Source of the DNA: an uncultured Oscillospiraceae bacterium
GTDB lineage: Bacteria > Bacillota > Clostridia > Oscillospirales > Acutalibacteraceae
Length of the DNA: 6,699 nucleotides
Reading direction: 5' to 3'
Assembly: GCA_900555705.1 (NCBI GenBank)
Contig: USLV01000073.1
Location: forward strand, 1-6,699
The position numbers and the translations under genes are program-made. This document shows, one piece after another, positions 1 to 6,251 of the stretch (its first letter is position 1; each line of letters starts with the position of its first letter). Under the pieces are notes generated by a model, which saw nothing but the letters and a program-made list of their open reading frames with translations, was not told the origin of the DNA and did not search any database.

Positions 1-1
1 C

Positions 2-1342
2 GGCGAGCTGCTGCGGTTTGCGTTTGTCTACCTGCGCTGCGGCGGCGATCCGGCGGAGGTAAGCTGGCCGGTGCTCGAGCAGCTTCCGGACGCGGTGCTC
101 GCGATGCTCTATCCGACCTCGAACCCGGAGACGCCGCTGCTCGCGGTCAACTTCGGGGACAGCGGCACCCGGACGGATATCCGGCTGCTCGCGCAGTTCT
201 GGCTGCTGACCGGCCGGGAGGATCCGCGGCTGGCCTATTGCTATCAGACGAAGGGCATGCGGGATGACAGAGCAGCGCGGGAGGCGTCGTATGAGGCGTT
301 GGATTTCCTCTATCCGGACATCCTCCGCAAGCCGTCCGGCGTGACCCTGTCCGAGGAGGAAAAGGTGGTTTTCCCAAGCGGCTGCGCCGTCCTGCGGGAT
401 TCCTGGGAGCCGGACGCCGTGATGTGGGCGGTGCGCTGCGGCTATACCTGGAACCATGCGCACGAGGACGCGGGAAGCTTTCTGCTCTATGACCGCGGCG
501 TCCCGCTGCTGATCGACAGCAGCAATTGCACCTACGACAACCCGATCTACAGCAGCTATTACCGCCGCGCCGCCGCGCACAGCCTTGTGCTGATGGACGG
601 CGCGGGCCCGGCGGGAGACCCCGTCGAACGCGGCAGCACCTTCCCCGGCACCCTCTCGCATCTCACGCAGGGACGCCGCATGACCTGGCTGCTGGCGGAC
701 GCGACCGGACCGATGGCGCACATCGCCGAGCGGAATTTCCGCAGCTTTCTCTGGATCGGGCGGGATGTGCTCGTGGTCCTCGACGACATCCGCACCCACC
801 GGCCGGTGCAGCTCGACTGGCTGCTGCACTATGCGGGCGAGGGAACGGCGCAGGACGGGGGTCTGGCGGTGCGAAACGGCCCGGCCTCGGCGCTGATCCG
901 GCCGCTCTTCCCGGCAGGACAGACCCTCTCCTTCCGGGAGGGCTATCAGGAGCATCATCCGGAGCAGACGGTGCCCTATGCGGCATTCACGCCGCCGGAG
1001 CAGACCTGCGTGCAGCCCTTCCTGACCGTCATCCTGCTGGACGAGGCGCAGAAGGCGGTTACGGTTGCGCCGCTTTCCGGGAACGAGGCGATCGGCGTGC
1101 GGCTTCGCCGGGGGGACGAGGAATGGACGGTCTGGTATAACCTCCGGGCGGACGGCCGTCGGATGCACGTCAACAGCAACAATACCCTCGGCGACTGCGA
1201 GACCGATGCCTATCTGCTGGCTGAAGGGCCGGAGGAATGGCTGATTGCGGGCGGAAGCTATCTCCGCCGTGCGGGACGCTCGCTGCACGAGAGCTTTGAC
1301 AAGCGGTTTATATTTGTGGACAAACAGGAGGAGAGACCATGA
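2..1342 (+). CDS. Heparinase II/III-family polysaccharide lyase, C-terminal part (5' end outside window)
   Basis: The reading frame is open to the left edge, so about 446 residues of the C-terminal part are visible and the N-terminal part (usually an alpha/alpha toroid in this family) is missing. The conserved heparinase II/III signature is clear: a FPSGCAVLRDSW strand pair near 371-406, then the HAHEDAGSF histidine motif at 455-481, a GVPLLIDSSNCTY strand, and YYRRAAAHSLVLMDG at 557-601. These match the usual H-x-H-x-D-x-x-SF and RxxxxHNtvxvDG blocks of the beta-sandwich domain. Family members cleave uronic-acid-containing glycans (heparin, heparan sulfate, alginate and related polymers) by beta-elimination; the actual substrate cannot be told here. 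Whether it is exported is unknown because the N-terminus is absent. The stop codon overlaps the next start as ATGA, so it is translationally coupled to the isomerase-like gene. The family call is firm, the substrate is not. Confidence 0.88.
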   Translation, partial: GELLRFAFVYLRCGGDPAEVSWPVLEQLPDAVLAMLYPTSNPETPLLAVNFGDSGTRTDIRLLAQFWLLTGREDPRLAYCYQTKGMRDDRAAREASYEALDFLYPDILRKPSGVTLSEEEKVVFPSGCAVLRDSWEPDAVMWAVRCGYTWNHAHEDAGSFLLYDRGVPLLIDSSNCTYDNPIYSSYYRRAAAHSLVLMDGAGPAGDPVERGSTFPGTLSHLTQGRRMTWLLADATGPMAHIAERNFRSFLWIGRDVLVVLDDIRTHRPVQLDWLLHYAGEGTAQDGGLAVRNGPASALIRPLFPAGQTLSFREGYQEHHPEQTVPYAAFTPPEQTCVQPFLTVILLDEAQKAVTVAPLSGNEAIGVRLRRGDEEWTVWYNLRADGRRMHVNSNNTLGDCETDAYLLAEGPEEWLIAGGSYLRRAGRSLHESFDKRFIFVDKQEERP

Positions 1343-2175
1343 CCTGTGCGCTGTTTCCGAAATGTTTTCAGGAGCTGTCGGCAGAAGAGCTGATGGAGGC
1401 CTGCGCGGCCGCCGGGATCGACACCCCCACCGTGATGGTACGGGACGGCTACTGGGTGACCGAGGCGGACGCCGGGACATCGCTTCCCGCCTTTCTCCGG
1501 ACGGCGGAGGCCTACGGCATGCGGCCGGACTATGCCCAGACCGGGCTGAACATGGCGCGGCTCGAGGAGGACAACCGCCTGCTGCGCATCCTCGCAGAGA
1601 ACGGCATCCGCCAGGTGCGGATGGGTATGCTCGACAAGGAGGTCGTGCCGGACTACCGCGAGCTGGACGACTGGTTCCGCCGGGCGGCGGCGCGCGCCGA
1701 AGCGGCCGGCCGCGCGAACGGCATCCGCTGCGTCATCCAGATCCACGGCAATCTCTATCCCCACAACGCGACGGCGGCGTGGCGGCTGGTGAAGGACCTC
1801 GACCCGCGGTATATCGGTATCAAGCTGGATCCCGGCAACAACCTGAACTTCGAGGGCTACGAGCGCTTCGACTATCAGATCCGGCTGCTGCGGGAGTATA
1901 TCACCGCGCTCGGGGTCAAGGACGTGGCCATTGCGCGGCGGCCGGGCTGCGCGACCGGCGGAAAGGGCTGGAGCCGCCGCTTTGTCCCGATCACCGAGGG
2001 CATGGCGGACTATGACCTCATCCTGCGGGAGCTGCTGCGGGTCGGCTTCGACGGCCCGATGGTGCTGATGCCGTTTTATGAGGCGGAGAATCGGGAGTCG
2101 CTGCTGCGGATGATCGGCGAGGAGGCCGCCTTTCTGCGGGCGGCGGAGGCGCGGGTTCGGGAGGCGGCGATATGA
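1339..2175 (+). CDS. Sugar phosphate isomerase/epimerase-like TIM-barrel protein
   Basis: A 278-residue protein of the xylose-isomerase-like/AP-endonuclease-2 TIM-barrel superfamily, normal in length for a single-domain member. No signal peptide is seen, so it is probably cytoplasmic. Landmarks are the strand CVIQIHGN (Q134, H136), the strand YIGIKLDPGNN (D164), GVKD at 192-195, and a C-terminal stretch VPITEGMADYDLILRELLRVGFDGPMVLMPFYEAEN that follows the family pattern of a plG-G-vDy block and a gf-GP strand. D164 matches a standard metal ligand. The usual Glu (Q134) and His (G192) positions appear substituted, and the last Glu is unclear (M244, or E248 in FYEAE). The start is fixed by AGGAGG at 1326-1331, seven bases before ATG. 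It overlaps the lyase gene upstream and the SDR gene downstream by ATGA, which points to a role in processing the lyase product. The substrate is unknown. Confidence 0.82.
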   Translation: MTCALFPKCFQELSAEELMEACAAAGIDTPTVMVRDGYWVTEADAGTSLPAFLRTAEAYGMRPDYAQTGLNMARLEEDNRLLRILAENGIRQVRMGMLDKEVVPDYRELDDWFRRAAARAEAAGRANGIRCVIQIHGNLYPHNATAAWRLVKDLDPRYIGIKLDPGNNLNFEGYERFDYQIRLLREYITALGVKDVAIARRPGCATGGKGWSRRFVPITEGMADYDLILRELLRVGFDGPMVLMPFYEAENRESLLRMIGEEAAFLRAAEARVREAAI

Positions 2176-2924
2176 AAAGAAGTGCACTGGTGACCGGCGG
2201 CGCGCGGGGCATCGGCCTCGCGGTGGTGAGGAAGCTTGCGGCGGAGGGCTGGCAGGTGGCGGCGATGGGCCGCGCGCCGGAGGCAGAGGCCGCGCCACGG
2301 CTCGCGGGAACGGACGCCTTCTATATTGCCGGGGACGTCGCGGACGCGGCCGCCAGAGAGCGGGCGATTGCGGCCTGTGTGGAGGCGTTCGGACGGCTGG
2401 ATGCGCTCGTCAATGTCGCCGGGATCGCGCCCCGGCAGCGCCTCGACCTGCTCGAGATGACCGAGGAGAGCTTCGACGAGGTGATTGGCGTCAACCTCAA
2501 GGGGACGCTGTTTCTGAGCCAGCTCGCGGCGCGGCAGATGCTGCGCCAGCAGCCGACCGACGACCGGCGAGGTGTCATCGTCAACGTCGGTTCCCTCTCC
2601 TCCTATGCGAGCTCGGTCAACCGGGGAGAATACTGCATCTCCAAAGCGGGGGTCTCGATGGTGACCCGGCTGCTGGCCGACCGGCTGGCGGCGGAGGCAA
2701 TCCCGGTGTTTGAGGTGCGTCCCGGCATTATTGCGACCGATATGACGGCAGGAGTGGCGGAGAAATATGACCGCCGGATCGCGGACGGGCTGCTGCCGAT
2801 CGCGCGCTGGGGCCGTCCGGAGGACGTCGCCAATGCGGTGGCGGTGCTGTGCAGCGGCGCGCTGACCTATTGTACCGGCGAGGTGCTGAATGTCGACGGC
2901 GGGTTCCATATCCCGCGTCTGTAA
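2172..2924 (+). CDS. SDR-family NAD(P)-dependent oxidoreductase
   Basis: A 250-residue classical short-chain dehydrogenase/reductase, full length. The Rossmann motif TGGARGIG spans residues 8-15, the NVAG motif 81-84, and the catalytic set is N108, S141, Y154 and K158 (Y-C-I-S-K), with the normal 13-residue spacing between Ser and Tyr. The C-terminus ends in the usual GEVLNVDGGF block. G33-R34 after the second strand suggests a preference for NADP(H), though this is only a rule of thumb. Members of this branch are often annotated as 3-oxoacyl-ACP reductases (FabG-like), but the setting between an isomerase-like gene and a flavoprotein argues for a sugar, uronate or similar secondary alcohol as substrate. 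The start ATG overlaps the previous stop and has GGGAGG at 2159-2164. The C-terminus is complete, and TAA is followed immediately by the ribosome binding site of the next gene. Confidence 0.92.
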   Translation: MKRSALVTGGARGIGLAVVRKLAAEGWQVAAMGRAPEAEAAPRLAGTDAFYIAGDVADAAARERAIAACVEAFGRLDALVNVAGIAPRQRLDLLEMTEESFDEVIGVNLKGTLFLSQLAARQMLRQQPTDDRRGVIVNVGSLSSYASSVNRGEYCISKAGVSMVTRLLADRLAAEAIPVFEVRPGIIATDMTAGVAEKYDRRIADGLLPIARWGRPEDVANAVAVLCSGALTYCTGEVLNVDGGFHIPRL

Positions 2925-2930
2925 AGGAGA
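2925..2930 (+). promoter_or_regulatory. Ribosome binding site deciding the flavoprotein start
   Basis: AGGAGA lies directly after the SDR stop codon. It sits six bases before ATG at 2937 but abuts the alternative in-frame GTG at 2931, which would leave no spacing. The ATG is therefore the better start. Confidence 0.75.
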
Positions 2931-2936
2931 GTGCTC

Positions 2937-4895
2937 ATGGAAAGAGAAATCATCCGGCTCTGCGGTATCAGCGTGGAGCTGTTCACCCTGAATACCGTGA
3001 TTGTGGGAAGCGGTGCCGCCGGGTATCAGGCGGCGGTGCAGCTTGAGGCGCTCGGCCAACGCGACATCGCGATTGTCACCGAGGGCATGTATGTCGGCGC
3101 GTCCCGCAACGCGGGTTCGGATAAACAGACTTATTACAAGCTGTCGTTCAGCGGCAGCGAGCTGGATTCGGTGCAGGAGATGGCGCGGGATCTGTTCTCG
3201 GGCGGCTGTGTGGACGGCGATATCGCGCTTGCGGAGGCGGCCTCGTCCCCGACCTGCTTTTTCCATCTTTGCAGTCTCGGCGTACCCTTCCCGGTCAACC
3301 GCTACGGCGAATATGTCGGTTATCGCACGGATCACGACACCCGTGACCGTGCGACCTCGGCCGGGCCGCTGACCTCCAAGCTGATGACCGAGGCGCTGGA
3401 GCAGCGGGTGATGCGCCTCGGCGTCCCGATTCTCGACGGCTATCTGGTGACCGCCGTGCTGACCGACGGGGAGCGCGCTGCCGGGCTGCTCGCTTTTAAC
3501 CGACAGGGAGTCGGGGAGGACGGGCGATATGCGCTCTTCCGCTGCCGGAACATTGTCTATGCGACCGGCGGCCCGGCCGGACTCTATGCCGACACGGTCT
3601 ATCCGACGGGCCATGTCGGCGGCAACGGCCCCGCCTTCCGCGCGGGCGTTCGGGGGCGCAACCTGACCGAGTGGCAGTATGGGCTCGCGTCGACGGTGCC
3701 GCGCTGGAACGTGTCCGGCACCTATATGCAGGTGCTGCCCCGCATGCTCTCGGTCGATGAGGACGGAAACGAATATGAATTTCTTGAGGAATACTGCGGC
3801 GACACGGGCCGCGCCCTCTCACTGCTGTTCCAGAAGGGCTATGAATGGCCGTTCAACTGCGACAAAGCGCGGGACGGCTCGTCGCTGATCGATCTGCTGG
3901 TCTATCGCGAGACGGTGCTGCGTGGGCGGCGGGTCTATCTCGACTATCGCGAGAACCCCGGCCGCCGCGCCTCGCTCGACTTTTCGCGCCTCAGCGCCGA
4001 GGCGCGGGATTACCTCTCAGCGGCGGGCGCCTGCTTCGGCACCCCGATCGAGCGGCTGCTGCATATGAACACCCCTGCCGTCGAGCTCTACCGCGCGAAG
4101 GGGGTTGATCTCGCCTCCCGGCGGCTGCCGATCGCGCTCTGCGCCCAGCACAACAACGGCGGGCTTGCGCTCGACATGTGGTGGCAGAGCAACCTGCCGG
4201 GCTTCTATCCGGTCGGCGAGGCGGCGGGCACCCACGGCGTGCGCCGTCCCGGCGGCAGCGCCCTCAATGCCGGACAGGTGGGCGGTCTCCGCGCCGCGAC
4301 GCATATCGCGGCCCACGGCGGTATCGCACCGATGGAGGATGCGGCTTTCCTCGCGCTTGCCGAGCCCGCGCTCGCCGAGCAGCTCACGCTGGTGCGGGAC
4401 TGCCGCGACGGCGAGGACAACACCGGCAACTGGCTGCAATTGCTGCGAGCCGAGATGAGCGCGATCGGCGGCCCGATTCGCCGTCCGGATCGGATTCGCG
4501 AGGCCATTTCTGCGCGGCAGAAGCTGCTCGCGCATTTCACCGAAGAGGTGAAATACAACGGCGACGACGGCCTGCTCCGGCTCTATCGCCTCTGGGAGGC
4601 AACCGTGAGCCAGATTGTCTATTTGCAGGCGATGGCGGACTATGCGGCGGCGGGCGGAGGCTCGCGCGGTTCCGCGCTCTATACCGATGAGACCGGTGAG
4701 GCGCCGCCGGATATGCCGGATGATTTCCGCTTCCGGCTGGACAACGGCGAGCACGAGGGCGAGATCCAGGAGACGATCCTCGAGCCGGACGGCAGTTGTC
4801 GTTCGGAATGGCGTCCCGTCCGGCCGATTCCGGCGGGCGGCGGTGTGTTCGAGACGGTCTGGCGGGAGTTCCGCGAGAAAACATATCGTGACTGA
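2937..4895 (+). CDS. Soluble FAD-dependent oxidoreductase of the fumarate reductase/succinate dehydrogenase flavoprotein superfamily
   Basis: A 652-residue flavoprotein. After a short N-terminal extension comes the FAD dinucleotide motif VIVGSGAAG (GSGAAG at residues 24-29), a conserved SRNAGSDKQTYYK segment (56-68) where family members contact flavin, YATGGPAGLY (208-217), HNNGG (405-409) and GEAAGTHGVRRPGGSALNAG (427-446), the typical FAD_binding_2 C-terminal block. The last ~150 residues contain RLYRLWEATVSQIV and GGSRGSALY, resembling the helical C-terminal domain of SdhA/FrdA, where the equivalent reads ESRGAH. There is no signal peptide, no FMN-binding domain, and no heme CxxCH or iron-sulfur cysteine cluster, so electrons must come from or go to a separate partner not visible here. 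H405, H433 and R436/R437 are candidate active-site residues by analogy. Substrate unknown; relatives reduce or oxidise C-C double bonds next to carboxylates or ketones. A start two codons upstream (GTG 2931) is possible but less likely. Confidence 0.85.
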   Translation: MEREIIRLCGISVELFTLNTVIVGSGAAGYQAAVQLEALGQRDIAIVTEGMYVGASRNAGSDKQTYYKLSFSGSELDSVQEMARDLFSGGCVDGDIALAEAASSPTCFFHLCSLGVPFPVNRYGEYVGYRTDHDTRDRATSAGPLTSKLMTEALEQRVMRLGVPILDGYLVTAVLTDGERAAGLLAFNRQGVGEDGRYALFRCRNIVYATGGPAGLYADTVYPTGHVGGNGPAFRAGVRGRNLTEWQYGLASTVPRWNVSGTYMQVLPRMLSVDEDGNEYEFLEEYCGDTGRALSLLFQKGYEWPFNCDKARDGSSLIDLLVYRETVLRGRRVYLDYRENPGRRASLDFSRLSAEARDYLSAAGACFGTPIERLLHMNTPAVELYRAKGVDLASRRLPIALCAQHNNGGLALDMWWQSNLPGFYPVGEAAGTHGVRRPGGSALNAGQVGGLRAATHIAAHGGIAPMEDAAFLALAEPALAEQLTLVRDCRDGEDNTGNWLQLLRAEMSAIGGPIRRPDRIREAISARQKLLAHFTEEVKYNGDDGLLRLYRLWEATVSQIVYLQAMADYAAAGGGSRGSALYTDETGEAPPDMPDDFRFRLDNGEHEGEIQETILEPDGSCRSEWRPVRPIPAGGGVFETVWREFREKTYRD

Positions 4896-4900
4896 AAAGA

Positions 4901-4907
4901 GGGGGAG
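4901..4907 (+). promoter_or_regulatory. Ribosome binding site deciding the 2-hydroxyacid dehydrogenase start
   Basis: GGGGGAG sits seven bases before ATG 4915, in the 19-nt gap after the flavoprotein stop. The frame is open a further 300 bases upstream inside the flavoprotein gene, but that part encodes Arg/Ser-rich shadow sequence without family similarity, so 4915 is the true start. Confidence 0.75.
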
Positions 4908-4914
4908 ACACGGG

Positions 4915-5910
4915 ATGAAAAAGCCGAAGGGGCTGTTTGTGGCGGATGCCTGGCGGGTTATCTATGACGACCCGACGATCGAGGCGATCCGGGAACTGGT
5001 CGACATATACGACAAACCGTATAAAAGAGAGGAAATATTACAGAATCCGGCGATTCTTGCGGATTGCGAGATCATTTTCAGCGGCTGGGGTTGCCCGGTG
5101 ATGGACGAGGCGTTCCTGCGCCATGCACCGAAGCTGAAGATGGTGTTCTATGGCGCGGGCAGCGTCAAATGCTTTGTGACCGACGCGATGTGGGAGCGGG
5201 GCATCCGCGTGTGCAGCGCGTGGGGCGCGAACGCGCTGCCGGTTGCGGAGTATACGCTCGCGAACATCCTGCTCGCCCTCAAGGGAGTGCCGCGCGTCAC
5301 CCGCCGGTTCACGGCGTCGCGCGGAGCGCAACGGTATGATATCACGCCGGCGGGCGGCTTCGGCAGCACAGTCGGCATCGTCTCGACCGGCATGATCGGA
5401 CGGCGGGTGATTGAGCTGCTGCGGCCGTTTTCCGTCCGGGTGGTCGCCTATGATCCCTTCCTGAGCGAAGCGGAGGCCGCGGCGCTCGGGGTGCGGAAGG
5501 TGTCGCTCGAGGAGCTGTTCGCGACCGCGGATGTCGTCTCGCTCCACACCCCGAATCTCGCGGAGACAAAGGGCATGATCACCGGCGAGCTGATCGCCTC
5601 GATGAAGCGCGGCGCGACTCTCATCAACAGTGCGCGCGGTGCGGTGATCGACGAGCCGCGCATGATCGAAGTGCTGCGTGAGCGCGAGGATCTGCAGGCG
5701 GTGCTGGATGTCACCGACCCGGAGCCGCCGCTGCCGGATTCGCCGCTCTGGGAGCTGCCGAATGTCTGGCTGACCCCCCACATTGCGGGTTCGATCGGCC
5801 CGGAATGCGCGCGGCACGGCGTCTATATGCTGGAGGAATGCCGCCGCTATCTCGCGGGGGAGCCGATGCAGTGGGAGCTGACACGGGAAAAGGTCAAACA
5901 TATGGCGTGA
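4915..5910 (+). CDS. D-isomer-specific 2-hydroxyacid dehydrogenase, NAD-binding
   Basis: A 331-residue cytoplasmic protein of normal family length. The catalytic domain is split around the Rossmann domain: residues 1 to about 105 and the C-terminal tail form the substrate part, and about 110-290 the NAD part. The dinucleotide motif reads VGIVSTGMIGR (153-163), so the first glycine of GxGxxG is Ser157 and the rest is normal. The catalytic Arg-Glu-His set is intact: R241 in NSARGAVID, E270 in DVTDPEPP and H289 in LTPHIAGS. Family members interconvert 2-oxoacids and D-2-hydroxyacids with NAD(P)H, for example glycerate, phosphoglycerate or glyoxylate/hydroxypyruvate. As the last gene of the operon it probably handles an acid formed from the sugar product. 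It is followed by the operon terminator 12 bases after its stop. Codons 31-44 are locally AT-rich, with rare ATA, AGA and TTA codons. The exact substrate is not known. Confidence 0.9.
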   Translation: MKKPKGLFVADAWRVIYDDPTIEAIRELVDIYDKPYKREEILQNPAILADCEIIFSGWGCPVMDEAFLRHAPKLKMVFYGAGSVKCFVTDAMWERGIRVCSAWGANALPVAEYTLANILLALKGVPRVTRRFTASRGAQRYDITPAGGFGSTVGIVSTGMIGRRVIELLRPFSVRVVAYDPFLSEAEAAALGVRKVSLEELFATADVVSLHTPNLAETKGMITGELIASMKRGATLINSARGAVIDEPRMIEVLREREDLQAVLDVTDPEPPLPDSPLWELPNVWLTPHIAGSIGPECARHGVYMLEECRRYLAGEPMQWELTREKVKHMA

Positions 5911-5922
5911 GTGGATCAGATA

Positions 5923-5977
5923 GACGCACGCCGCAGAAGGTGCGATGGCCTCTCTGCGGCGTGCGTCGTCGTTTTTT
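5923..5977 (+). terminator. Rho-independent terminator of the catabolic operon
   Basis: The arms 5923-5937 (GACGCACGCCGCAGA) and 5953-5967 are perfect reverse complements, a 15-bp stem. Three further pairs (5938-5940 with 5949-5951) can form after a one-base bulge, leaving an 8-nt loop. Six T residues at 5972-5977 follow four bases after the stem. There is no A-tract on the left side, so it is expected to work on the + strand only. It separates the operon from the next transcription unit. Confidence 0.92.
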
Positions 5978-6011
5978 GTGCGACGCCGTTGTCCGTTCGG
6001 GGGATTTCGCA

Positions 6012-6040
6012 TTGAAATGCGCATCCGTTTATGGTATACT
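6012..6040 (+). promoter_or_regulatory. Strong sigma-A (sigma-70 type) promoter for the S11-family gene
   Basis: The -35 box is TTGAAA at 6012-6017 and the -10 box is TATACT at 6035-6040, with an exact 17-bp spacer and an extended -10 TGG just before it. Each hexamer differs from consensus at one position. Transcription should start near 6046-6048. The -35 box sits inside a small interrupted palindrome (CGCAT-TGAA-ATGCG, 6008-6021), which may be chance or an operator. Confidence 0.85.
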
Positions 6041-6041
6041 G

Positions 6042-6062
6042 AAGAAAACCTTCGGTTTTCTT
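6042..6062 (+). repeat. Inverted repeat just downstream of the -10 box, across the expected transcription start
   Basis: AAGAAAACC (6042-6050) and GGTTTTCTT (6054-6062) are perfect 9-bp reverse complements separated by TTC. Because it spans the predicted start site, only part would be in the RNA. A repressor-binding dyad is therefore as plausible as an RNA hairpin. There is no T-run after it, so it is not a terminator. Confidence 0.6.
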
Positions 6063-6064
6063 AC

Positions 6065-6077
6065 GAAGAATCCCTGC
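6065..6077 (+). repeat. 13-bp direct repeat, copy 1
   Basis: GAAGAATCCCTGC, identical to 6157-6169. The likeness continues on both sides: TAC precedes both copies (with one extra T in copy 2), and copy 1 continues CGGG where copy 2 has TGGG. The starts of the two copies are 92 bp apart. Confidence 0.8.
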
Positions 6078-6156
6078 CGGGCCGGAGCGGCCCGCCTTTC
6101 CGGCCGGGGGCCGGAAACCGGTATTCTTCCGGTTCATGTCCATTCTGTAGTCTACT

Positions 6157-6169
6157 GAAGAATCCCTGC
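6157..6169 (+). repeat. 13-bp direct repeat, copy 2
   Basis: GAAGAATCCCTGC, identical to copy 1 at 6065-6077. The ten bases TACTGAAGAA (6153-6162) also recur exactly at 6037-6046 overlapping the -10 box, giving a third, partial copy. Confidence 0.8.
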
Positions 6170-6251
6170 TGGGGGGAAATGGGAGATCATCTCTTTCGAT
6201 CAATCGTCGCCGATGACGGCGCAAACTGTCTGTGATATGCGGAGAGGATTC

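Larger units (their letters stand above)
6047..6251 (+). promoter_or_regulatory. Long structured 5' leader of the S11-family gene (function unknown)
   Basis: About 205 nt lie between the predicted transcription start and the start codon, with no credible gene inside. Perfect hairpins are seen at 6078-6094 (7-bp stem, 3-nt loop), 6097-6117 (TTTCCGGCC and its complement, 9-bp stem, GGG loop) and 6208-6221 (5-bp stem, ATGA loop). The segment ATTCTTC at 6123-6129 can pair with GAAGAAT at 6065-6071, closing a three-way junction, or with GAAGAAT at 6157-6163. Its inner bases can instead form the loop of an AACCGG/CCGGTT hairpin (6116-6121 with 6129-6134). It carries none of the T-box, cobalamin or TPP consensus elements I could look for by eye. 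Seeing the structures is direct; a regulatory role is inference. Confidence 0.5.

Noticed and set aside
1258..2298. Minus-strand open frame of about 346 codons opposite the isomerase-like gene
   Set aside because: Pro/Arg-rich translation with no motif, and it covers a well-supported + strand gene; a shadow.
2076..3614. Long open frame on the minus strand (about 512 codons) antisense to the SDR and flavoprotein genes
   Set aside because: It is opposite two genes with clear family motifs, has a His/Arg-rich composition without recognisable motifs, and is expected from GC-rich codon bias.
4615..4914. Upstream extension of the 2-hydroxyacid dehydrogenase frame by 100 codons
   Set aside because: The extension is Arg/Ser-rich shadow sequence inside the flavoprotein gene; ATG 4915 has a good ribosome binding site and begins the family homology.
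5038..6024. Minus-strand open frame of about 328 codons opposite the 2-hydroxyacid dehydrogenase
   Set aside because: It runs through the terminator hairpin, has no family signature, and its opposite strand carries intact catalytic residues.
6042..6062. Reading the dyad as a second intrinsic terminator or attenuator
   Set aside because: There is no run of T residues after the stem, and the hairpin straddles the predicted transcription start so it would not be fully transcribed.
6061..6176. CRISPR array
   Set aside because: Only two full copies of a 13-bp repeat with one 79-bp palindromic interval; the repeat and spacer sizes do not fit.
5945..6235. Open frame of 96 codons in the intergenic region
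   Set aside because: It starts inside the terminator loop, crosses the promoter and the structured repeats, and has no ribosome binding site or recognisable product.
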